Assembly: GCA_002389385.1 (NCBI GenBank)
Contig: DGOK01000093.1
Location: forward strand, 1 to 10,442
DNA: 10,442 bases
Direction: 5' to 3'
Source of the DNA: Rhodospirillaceae bacterium UBA4468
GTDB lineage: Bacteria > Pseudomonadota > Alphaproteobacteria > Rhodospirillales > Casp-alpha2
Made by a program: the position numbers and the translations under genes. Below are positions 1 through 6,953 of this stretch, one piece after another. The stretch's first letter is position 1. Each line of letters begins with the position of its first letter. The notes under the pieces were generated by a model. That model saw only the letters and a list, made by a program, of their open reading frames with translations, made no database searches and was not told where the DNA came from.

Positions 1-855
1 GCGATATCTAATCCCGCCGTGGGTAGCCTGGGCTTCAGATTTCAAGCCCTTAGGTGGCCAGCGGAACTTCATGTTCTGAGGTTTTACAGGTCGGCATTTT
101 GAAAAACCCTGACCGAGTTTATCGGTAATCTCGGCCAGGATTTCCTGATAGACTTTTGCAGCGTCATGTCGATCATTAGACAGTGATTGGATAAGTAAAC
201 TCAACATAGCCCCACGCTGTGCAGCAAGCGGTTCCCAGCGGCAGGAAAGTCCTTCGAGATCCGGCAAGTCATCTTGAATTTCATCGATTAAAATATAGCC
301 CTGCGTCCCATTATCTTCTTTGACCAAAAGGTCCGCCAGCGTTACACCGCCGCCCGCAAAAGAGGCCAAAAAATTATCCGGTCTGAGTTGATATTTTGCG
401 ACCAGTACGTCGAGGTTTTGTTTGCGCACGTCACTCACCGGCACGACGCTGATACGTAGCAATAAATCAAAATTATGATGTGATAAGTTTTGAGTTTTCT
501 CAAGGCTTCGCGCACGCGGGGCAGAGCTTCGGGGATGAATGAGCATAGTCGCTCCATCACCACCAAAAACATAAGGCATTTCGAAACCACGTGTCACATA
601 AAGCACCGCCATAATACATGCGGCGCCGACCATATTCACATCCTTATAGCGTCCTTCATCAATCGCTTTTGTTGAGCCTTGAATGTCAGCCACAACAATA
701 AGCCAGTCATCGGGCGCTTCACGATAATGCGGCAGATTGGATATGCCTGCAAAGCTGCCAAAGCTTTCAAGGTCGCTGTAAAACGTGTGTTTAACGGTAA
801 CACGTCTATCCCGAGATTCTGATCTGGTCGATGAGCGACGATCTGTTTGGCTCAT
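1..855 (-). CDS. DUF3095 family protein, class III nucleotidyl cyclase-like (3' part outside the window)
   Basis: The reading frame is open for 285 codons and leaves the window at its left edge, so the C-terminus is missing; the family is usually somewhat under 400 residues. The sequence has APDDWLIVVADIQGSTKAI (Asp codon near 685-687) and YVFGGDGATML (Asp near 556-558). These resemble the two metal-binding Asp motifs of class III adenylate/guanylate cyclases, and together with EGRYKDVNMVGAA they match the DUF3095 family as I know it. Enzymatic activity is inferred, not shown. I chose the ATG at 855 because a GGA sits about 9 nt upstream; the ATG at 864 is in frame but too close to it. Between about 475 and 534 the frame reads as nonsense for roughly 20 residues, while the neighbouring frame gives a family-like helix (PEALPRVREALRKLKTYH). 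This indicates a +1 change at the C4 run (531-534) and a compensating -1 near 471-484. The gene lies 122 nt downstream of the response regulator on the same strand. Confidence 0.75.
   Translation of the reverse strand, partial: MSQTDRRSSTRSESRDRRVTVKHTFYSDLESFGSFAGISNLPHYREAPDDWLIVVADIQGSTKAIDEGRYKDVNMVGAACIMAVLYVTRGFEMPYVFGGDGATMLIHPRSSAPRARSLEKTQNLSHHNFDLLLRISVVPVSDVRKQNLDVLVAKYQLRPDNFLASFAGGGVTLADLLVKEDNGTQGYILIDEIQDDLPDLEGLSCRWEPLAAQRGAMLSLLIQSLSNDRHDAAKVYQEILAEITDKLGQGFSKCRPVKPQNMKFRWPPKGLKSEAQATHGGIRYR
531..534 (-). other. Probable +1 indel in a C4 run inside the DUF3095 gene
   Basis: Read on the minus strand, the frame before this point gives GGDGATMLIHP. Removing one C from the run lets the protein continue as PEALPRVREALRKLKTYH, a plausible amphipathic helix. 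The original frame instead gives a Pro/Arg/Ser-rich stretch. The frame returns near 471-484, before FDLLLRISVVPVSDV, so the ORF stays open and the lesion is easy to miss. Confidence 0.6.
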
Positions 856-880
856 AATATTCATTCCAATTTTTCTTGGG

Positions 881-900
881 TACCGTATTTGGTTACGGTA
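881..900. repeat. Inverted repeat upstream of the DUF3095 gene
   Basis: TACCGTA (881-887) and TACGGTA (894-900) are perfect 7-bp complements separated by 6 nt, 26 nt before the chosen ATG of the DUF3095 gene. The right arm also lies in an 11-nt palindrome, GTTACGGTAAC (892-902). This could be an operator or a leader hairpin. No poly-T follows on the minus strand, so it is not an intrinsic terminator. The function is unknown. Confidence 0.35.
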
Positions 901-977
901 ACGAAATCTGCCTGTACATAACGATGAGCAGGATCGCTTTAATGCGCGATTATAATTAAAAAATCAGCAAACTGTGT

Positions 978-1709
978 TTACTTTGAACGTTTCAACGCTG
1001 CCGTAAACATGTACCCGGTGCCCCGCACGGTCTTAATGATTTCCAGGTGACGTGAGTCTGCTTCAATCTTATGACGCAAACGTGTCACAAGAACATCGAT
1101 GGAGCGGTCAAAAGGCTCCCAATCACGTTTATATATTGCGCTTAGGAGATGATCTCTTGATAGGACGCGGCCCGCCTTATCAATAAATTCGTTGAGTAAG
1201 CTAAACTCGCCAGACGTCAGTTCAATTTTGGCATCATTCTAACTACGTAATTCTCGACTATCCAGGTTCAACGTCCAACCATTGAACGTAGCAAACCTCT
1301 GTTCGCCATCATTGCCGCCACGTTCATTGTTACGTCTTTCAGTAACACGGCGCATGACGCTTCTAATGCGTGCCAATAGCTCGCGCTCGTCCCATGGCTT
1401 CGTCACATAATCATCAGCACTGATCTCTAGGCCAACAACACGATCAACGGAATCATCCTTACTCGTTAGGATAATGATACCTACGGAATATTAATCTCGG
1501 AGCTGGCGGGTTAATTCAAACCCATCATCATTAGGTAATTTCAGATCCATGATAGCGAGGTCGGCTGGATCAGATGCCATAATAGCATGCATATCTTCGC
1601 CGTTATCACATGTAGAAATACGATATCCTTCGCCCTCGAGGTACATCCGTAATGCTTTCTGGACGAACGCGTCATCTTCAACAACTAGGATGTGGGCAGA
1701 ATCAGCCAT
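978..1709 (-). pseudogene. OmpR-family response regulator, interrupted by two in-frame stops
   Basis: The conceptual product is 243 residues, the normal length for an OmpR/PhoB-type regulator. The receiver domain (about 5-120) has the acidic pocket E11-D12-D13, phospho-acceptor D55 (LAIMDLKLP), T82 and K104 (YVTKP). The winged-helix DNA-binding domain (about 139-240) includes RSIDVLVTRLRHKIE and ends in KTVRGTGYMF. Codon 73 is TAA (1491-1493) and codon 157 is TAG (1239-1241). All three segments lie in one frame, so these are substitutions and not frameshifts. S97 sits where the family nearly always has Gly (GADDY), and W106 where Phe follows the KP. Unless the stops are suppressed or are sequencing errors, only a 72-residue receiver fragment is made. 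It is divergent from the 1864-8236 cluster and is the likely transcriptional output of that kinase (inference from position and from the TorS/TorR and ArcB/ArcA type of pairing). Confidence 0.85.
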
Positions 1710-1747
1710 AATTCGGTGTATATCTCTTCGTTAAATAGTCCATCATA

Positions 1748-1772
1748 AACGTGGCTCTCGCGCGTTCACGTT
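1748..1772. repeat. Inverted repeat AACGTG-N13-CACGTT, possible operator
   Basis: AACGTG (1748-1753) and CACGTT (1767-1772) are perfect complements with a 13-nt spacer, so the half-site centres are about two helical turns apart. It lies in the divergent promoter region. A dimeric regulator could bind here, although OmpR-family proteins usually prefer direct repeats. A 6-bp arm can also arise by chance. Confidence 0.25.
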
Positions 1773-1854
1773 GATCCAGCTAGAATAAGCGAGATCGTAG
1801 ACGCCGCGCAACTTATAGCAAGACGTGCGTCGCCGGGATCATTTTAATTTTGCG

Positions 1855-1860
1855 TGAGGA
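1855..1860 (+). promoter_or_regulatory. Ribosome binding site of the 658-residue protein
   Basis: TGAGGA ends 3 nt before the ATG at 1864. The match is good but the spacing is short. No better in-frame start with a ribosome binding site is visible nearby. Confidence 0.5.
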
Positions 1861-1863
1861 CAT

Positions 1864-3840
1864 ATGTCAGAAGAAGACCAGAATGGACAAAAGTTAGCAC
1901 AAGCACCGCATGCTGGCGATATCCGCTGGCTCAGTCAAACTGTTGGTGAGCCTAAGGTTTCGAAGGCATTAAAGAAGCCTTCGCTTCCCGCCGGGCTTGA
2001 TGGGGACGCTGTATCACCGGAGCGATTCGTTCAACCAGAACCTGAAAACATATCTGAACCAAAATATGACGCTGCCCTGGTCACTGAAGAAAATGACGAA
2101 ACGACACCCGTAGAAAGCAGCAACTCAGATCATTCAACGATGGTTGTAATCGATCTTGATGTCTCTGTGGGCATCAATGATCCAGAAATATTAACGGATA
2201 TTTCGGTCACTTTTTCTGGCCTTCCAACTGGCGCATCCTTAACAGCGGGCGCGCAAAATGACGACAACTCATGGGTTGTGCCGGCAACGCTATTGGATAA
2301 TCTCAGTATTGTCATCACGGAGGATACCAGTGATTTTGACATGGTCATTATCATGGATATTGGTGATGGGTCACCTCAGTCGGCAACGATACATGTCGCG
2401 AACGATCCATTCGCAGACGATCACGGAAAATCCTTTTCAATTCGTCTCGCGCCAGGCCCTGAATTAAGTTCGGTTCGGTTGTACGTTTATCTTGACGGGG
2501 GAATTGCTTTTGATCGCGTGCTGACATGGCCAAATGGTTTTGATGCGCCGACCAATTTTGTCATTCCACTTTTGAATGTCTCGTTACCTTTCGAAATCTT
2601 GATGCGTTACGAGGTCCTTGGCGACAATAAAGAAGATGGGCCGTCACTTGTCGGTATTGATATTGAAGACACGCATGTTTCTTCTGGTTCTCCGGCCATT
2701 ACCGTTCAAGGCCAGATAAATGACCAGGGTATCTCATGGCAAGGCGACTTGATTATTGACGTTCAAAGCGCGTTAAAATCTGCAACGCGTGTGACCTCAG
2801 AAACAGACGCCATGCCTGAACTATTGCCGTTAGTTTCTAATGACTCAGAACCGTTGATGGCGATCGAACCTTCAGGTCCCTTAGACAATCCAGAACAAGA
2901 ACTGGCGATCATTGACGTCGATGATACCCAGACAGCAGAAGTACCTGAAGTAGAGTCTGCCCAAGATACGCATGCCGACGTCTTGATTGTGGATGCTTCA
3001 CTTAATGATTTAAAAAGCCCGGCATTCGTCGATGAACTCCTGAGTTTACGTGAGTTCATTCGAGGCAAGGCATCTGACTCCGAGCGTGAAATCTACGAGC
3101 GACTCGGTGTAGATGTTTCTAAGTGGCACGATATGTCTGTACGTGGCCCCATTGGTGCGCCTGTAGACCTTAATCCCTCAATGCCATTATTAGCACCAAA
3201 AGGGGGGCGCGATAACACCCGAGCCCCGCAGAAACTTCACTTGTCACGCATCAACACGGAACATGATGTTCAGGTGCGCGTCACGGGCTTATTACCCGGT
3301 GCTTTTTTAACGCACGGCAAAAATATGGGTGATGGTATTTGGCACTTAACGATATCAGAAGCTGATCATGTGTCGATTGTGCCTCCTATGGATCAATCCA
3401 AACCTGCTTCTTTGCAGGTTTCATGGCGCGTGCGATCTAATGTGGGTCATGAGACAATTGCACAGCGATCAATCTTAAGCAGCTCAGTGCTCCCTCAATT
3501 GAAGTACGCGAATACTGACATTAGAATAATGTCTTTACGTCTGGATGCGGATCTTTTTGATCCTGAAGGACACGGTGCGCTCTCCATCACCGTAGGTGAC
3601 ATGCCACCCGGTACGATGTTGTCTCAAGGTAAAAATCATGGAGGAGGGGTGTGGACATTAGAGACCACGAGTGATACCGAATTTCAACTCACTGCCTGCG
3701 CCACACAGTCCCCATTTACAATTACGTTAACCTGTGTCGCGCTGGACTCTGAAACAGGTAACAGCACGGTTGCCTCTCATGTTGTTAACGTTGATCCTCG
3801 CAAAGGCGCGATGTCGTCAAACCGCACAATAGCGGCCTAG
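1864..3840 (+). CDS. Acidic protein with three adhesin-like beta modules, function unknown
   Basis: This is a 658-residue protein with no signal peptide or membrane segment that I can see. Three degenerate modules share the pattern (V/I)-x-(G/D)-(L/M)-x-x-G-x-x-L-x-x-G-x-N-x-x-x-x-W: residues 112-152 (SGLPTGASLTAGAQN), 468-508 (TGLLPGAFLTHGKN) and 572-611 (GDMPPGTMLSQGKN). Such modules are known to me from very large secreted or RTX-type adhesins, but here there is no secretion signal and no RTX tail. Residues about 190-270 look beta-rich. Residues about 320-385 form an Asp/Glu-rich low-complexity linker, followed by a helical segment with SDSEREIYERLGVDVSKW. The frame is intact, in contrast to its neighbours. 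It ends 11 nt before the histidine kinase, so the two are probably co-transcribed. It may be a cofactor or scaffold of the signalling system, but nothing in the sequence proves a role. Confidence 0.8.
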   Translation: MSEEDQNGQKLAQAPHAGDIRWLSQTVGEPKVSKALKKPSLPAGLDGDAVSPERFVQPEPENISEPKYDAALVTEENDETTPVESSNSDHSTMVVIDLDVSVGINDPEILTDISVTFSGLPTGASLTAGAQNDDNSWVVPATLLDNLSIVITEDTSDFDMVIIMDIGDGSPQSATIHVANDPFADDHGKSFSIRLAPGPELSSVRLYVYLDGGIAFDRVLTWPNGFDAPTNFVIPLLNVSLPFEILMRYEVLGDNKEDGPSLVGIDIEDTHVSSGSPAITVQGQINDQGISWQGDLIIDVQSALKSATRVTSETDAMPELLPLVSNDSEPLMAIEPSGPLDNPEQELAIIDVDDTQTAEVPEVESAQDTHADVLIVDASLNDLKSPAFVDELLSLREFIRGKASDSEREIYERLGVDVSKWHDMSVRGPIGAPVDLNPSMPLLAPKGGRDNTRAPQKLHLSRINTEHDVQVRVTGLLPGAFLTHGKNMGDGIWHLTISEADHVSIVPPMDQSKPASLQVSWRVRSNVGHETIAQRSILSSSVLPQLKYANTDIRIMSLRLDADLFDPEGHGALSITVGDMPPGTMLSQGKNHGGGVWTLETTSDTEFQLTACATQSPFTITLTCVALDSETGNSTVASHVVNVDPRKGAMSSNRTIAA

Positions 3841-3843
3841 GGG
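3839..3843 (+). promoter_or_regulatory. Ribosome binding site of the hybrid histidine kinase
   Basis: AGGGG overlaps the TAG stop of the upstream gene and lies 8 nt before the ATG at 3852. This supports both the kinase start and translation from the same transcript. Confidence 0.55.
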
Positions 3844-3944
3844 TTATATAAATGAGAATATCAGTCGCAACGCGTGTGTTCTTAGTTTTTGCACTGGTCG
3901 CTGTGATCGTCGCGTGTATCGGCGCAGTCATCTATACCGATAAC

Positions 3945-3947
3945 TAG
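3945..3947 (+). other. In-frame TAG in the kinase N-terminus
   Basis: The TAG follows AVIYTDN and precedes KIEMQVNDLAERRLEVLVD in the same frame. It lies just after the first membrane helix, so the natural start would give only a 31-residue peptide. A CAG-to-TAG change is one simple origin, but the original residue is unknown. Confidence 0.8.
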
Positions 3948-4015
3948 AAAATAGAAATGCAAGTTAACGACTTGGCTGAACGTCGGCTGGAAGTTCTTGT
4001 AGACGCCGCTAACTT

Positions 4016-4022
4016 GAGCTGA
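4016..4022 (+). other. Frameshift (+1) in the kinase sensor domain
   Basis: The start frame reads DAANLS and then TGA. Dropping one base continues as EIKSITSIADIFDNFPD and on through the helical sensor region. The extra T at 4020 is the simplest explanation. Confidence 0.75.
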
Positions 4023-4305
4023 AATAAAATCCATAACCAGTATTGCGGATATATTTGATAATTTTCCAGATATTGCTGCGTCAAAATCTCTAATCGAGGA
4101 TATTCGAAAAGCCATTCAAACGAGTGATATTTTGATCATCAGACTTATGTCTGAATTTGATAGTGAAACGCGGCGACTTCAAGAAAGCTCAAGGTCCACG
4201 ATTCTAAATGCACTGGATGACAATAATTTTACAAATACACCACTGTATTCCTTCACAAAAAATTATGAAGTTATTGCCGGTAAAATTGCAGATAACGCAT
4301 TAAAC

Positions 4306-4316
4306 CGTATCTTGCC
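4306..4316 (+). other. Frameshift (-1) before the second membrane helix of the kinase
   Basis: The upstream frame reads KIADNALNRIL. The downstream frame reads AEQNTIGVATDKSRNKALIF and then the membrane helix. Adding one G (TTGCC to TTGGCC) joins them as NRILAEQNT. This restores the frame of the start codon, balancing the +1 near 4020. Confidence 0.75.
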
Positions 4317-5666
4317 GAACAGAATACAATCGGTGTCGCCACTGATAAATCGAGAAACAAAGCACTTATATTTAGCTTGTTTGGTTTACTCATAATTGTA
4401 TTGGTGATGATCTATCTATACTGGCATGTGATCCGCCAATTATTGCTTTTACAAACAAGTATGGCTGCTTTTGTTGAAGGACGTGAAGCGGATATTCCTA
4501 CAAGCGGCAACGATGAGATCGCCAGCATGGGTAGGGCATTGGATTACCTTGTGACGACCCTGCGTCGACGCGAAGCACTACTAGGTGACCAGTTAGATTT
4601 CCAAAAAACATTATTGGATACCATACCAAACCCAATCTTTTATAAGAATGATAACGGTCAATTTACAGGTGCAAATGCAGCATTTGAATCCGTCGAAGGT
4701 TTAACTCCTGATGAGATCATCGGAAAATCTCCCTTTGATTTAGATCGCCCGGATCTAGCCGAAAGGTATGACCCGCAAGATCGTGCTGTCGGGATGGGCA
4801 AGCGGCGTTATTCATACGAGACCCAGAAAATTTTTGCTGACGGCAAGAAACACCACGTCATGATTGAGAAGGCGCAGTTTGAAAACGCTGACGGAAAAAC
4901 AACGGGCGTAGCAGGCGTCATTGTTGATATCACGAGGCTGAAAGAAGCCGAACAAGAATTACAAGTCGCTAAGGAAATTGCGGAATCCGCAAGTCAGGCA
5001 AAATCCAGCTTCCTTGCTGCAATGAGCCATGAAATACGAACGCCAATGAACGGCGTGACAGGTATGGTCGAACTCCTGGAGAAAACCCACCTCGAACGTG
5101 AGCAAAGAAATATGCTCAGAACGGTTCGGGAATCTGCTGAGGCATTACTTCGCATCATTGATGACATTCTGGATTTCTCAAAGATCGAAGCCGGCCGAAT
5201 GGACTTGGAAAATGTTCCCGTTTCATTGTCTGCAATTATTAATGGCGTGGCGGATACGCTCGCACCATCCGTTAAAGAACGCGGTCGCGACGTCAGTTTC
5301 ATTTCCTTTGCTGATCCCAATTGCCCTGATTGGGTGATAAGCGATCCCGTTCGATTGCGACAAATTCTCATGAACCTTGCAGGCAATGCCGTGAAGTTCA
5401 CCGAAGCGGGGAAAGTCGTTATCGCGGTTGAAAAAGTAGAAATGAAAAACGATAACATTATTCTTCGCTTTCGTGTCAGCGATACCGGCATTGGTATCTC
5501 TAAAGACAATCAGCAAAAATTATTTGAAGCCTTTACCCAGGCAGAAGGCACTATTACGCGGCGGTTTGGTGGGACAGGTTTAGGTCTATCGATTTCACGT
5601 AGTCTTGTTGATCTTATGGGGGGGCGCATTGGCGTCGAAAGTGAACTCGGACAAGGGGCAACTTTC

Positions 5667-5669
5667 TAG
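5667..5669 (+). other. In-frame TAG at a conserved Trp position of the ATPase domain
   Basis: The sequence reads GQGATF-stop-FEIPF. In this kinase family the motif is usually G-x-G-(S/T)-x-F-W-(F/V), so a TGG-to-TAG (G to A) change is the simplest origin. The ATPase fold is essentially complete before the stop; the receivers and HPt would be cut off. Confidence 0.85.
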
Positions 5670-6368
5670 TTTGAAATTCCTTTTCTCATGAGTCAGCCAG
5701 CAGAGAATGCGGTACCCGCGGCCACTAATATTGATCTGCGTGATATTAATGTTTTGATCTGTGTTTCAGACGGCGAAGAAAGACAAATTATAATTAGATA
5801 CCTTGAGCATCTAGATATTAAGCATTCAAAAATGGAAACTGTCGACGACATGATTGATTCATGTGGCATGGCTGATGTTGTCATTATCGATAACTGGGCC
5901 GGAAGCGGCGGTAGTGTCGATGAATTGGCGCAAACGATTGTGCAAGAAATATCAACGCAAAACCGCCCAGGTATTTTATGTCTTAGAAATCAACTCGATC
6001 AATCCAAGAAAAGCTCTAAAAAGAACGGAATTACTGTTCAACGTCCATATTCAAGCCGGGCTTTGGTTGAAGCTCTGGCAGTGGCTATCGGTCGAATTGA
6101 TCCAGATCAATTCAATCAAGACCCATCTGAAGAACGTCTCGTAAGCGTTGTCGAACCCCCGTCGGTTGAGGCCGCACGCGAGGCGGGTCGATTGATCCTT
6201 GCTGTCGAAGATCACCCCGTGAACCGTCAGGTCCTCGTGCGTCAGCTTCATACACTCGGTTATGCAGTCAAGGTGGCTGTGAATGGCTTTGAGGCCCTTG
6301 AGAAATGGCAGACTGGGGGGTTCGCACTGGTTTTTACTGATTGCCATATGCCTGAGATGGACGAGTTC

Positions 6369-6371
6369 TAA
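6369..6371 (+). other. In-frame TAA in the second receiver, beside a changed Gly codon
   Basis: The sequence reads MPEMDEF-stop-LTAAIRAAEE. The family form is M-P-x-M-D-G-(F/Y/L)-E, so both Gly-to-Glu (GAG) and the stop (probably from GAA or CAA) lie within three codons. The phospho-Asp is intact upstream and the same frame continues to the HPt domain. Confidence 0.85.
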
Positions 6372-6953
6372 CTTACCGCTGCTATTCGCGCTGCTGAAGA
6401 GACGTCACAAGCGTACACGCCCATCATTGCGGCGACGGCGAACGCGCTTCAGGGCGAGGCAGAGAATTGCCTGCGTGCAGGCATGGACGGCTATCTGTCT
6501 AAGCCTGTTAAACTTGAAAAGTTAGCTGACGAGATTGGGAAATGGATACCTCGTGATGATGTGCAAATCATCGAGCGCATAACACAACCTTCAACGACTG
6601 AGATGATGGAAAACAAGATCATTGATTTGTCTGTTCTTCGCGACATATGCCATGGAAACGAAGACGATTTGAGGGAAATGCTTGGAGACTTTGTCGAAAT
6701 TAATAGTCTGGTTATTAACGATATTGAGAACGCAGCAAAAGAGAATGACCATGAATCCTTAACAGGGCATGCTCATAAGCTTAAAGGGTCTGCGGGCACA
6801 GCAGGGGCAAAACCTCTTGCGGAAATCGCGAAACAACTTGAGAAAATAAAAACCAACGACGATGCAATAAAGGTTTTAGAACTTACCCAAGCCTTAAGAT
6901 CTGAATTCGAACGCGTATGTGTAGAAATAAATGAGCTGCGGGAATAAAATTTA

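Larger units (their letters stand above)
1710..1863. promoter_or_regulatory. Divergent intergenic region between regulator and kinase cluster
   Basis: This 154-nt gap separates the starts of two divergent transcription units, so it must hold promoters for both. I see no -10/-35 pair good enough to assign. It holds the 6-bp inverted repeat at 1748-1772. Autoregulation by the OmpR-type protein would be expected to act here, but I cannot identify its binding sites. Confidence 0.45.
3852..6947 (+). pseudogene. Tripartite hybrid histidine kinase (HAMP-PAS-HisKA-HATPase-REC-REC-HPt), multiply interrupted
   Basis: The conceptual product is about 1031 residues, of the BvgS/TorS/ArcB class of inner-membrane phosphorelay kinases. 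A first membrane helix (about 8-28) is followed by a helical periplasmic sensor, a second membrane helix (FSLFGLLIIVLVMIYLYW), HAMP (about 193-240), PAS (about 246-370), and HisKA with MSHEIRTPMNG (H393). The ATPase domain has MNLAGNAVKFT, DTGIGI and GGTGLGL. A degenerate receiver follows (VLICVSDGEE lacks the usual DD pair, and QRP replaces KP). Then come a canonical receiver (AVEDHPVNRQ, D830 in FTDCHMPEMD, LSKPV) and an HPt domain (H975 in AHKLKGSAG). Lesions: TAG at codon 32 (3945-3947); +1 shift near 4016-4020, giving TGA at 4020-4022; -1 shift near 4306-4316; TAG at codon 606 (5667-5669); TAA at codon 840 (6369-6371). As given, no full-length kinase can be made, although separate fragments remain open. 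It is co-oriented with the diguanylate cyclase 6 nt downstream. Confidence 0.9.

Noticed and set aside
2763..3068. Minus-strand open frame of 101 codons
   Set aside because: It is a Ser-rich antisense shadow of the acidic linker in the 658-residue protein.
4994..5516. Long minus-strand open frames over the kinase domain (171 and 97 codons)
   Set aside because: They lie antisense to HisKA/HATPase sequence with unmistakable motifs, and their translations look like nothing known. They are shadows.
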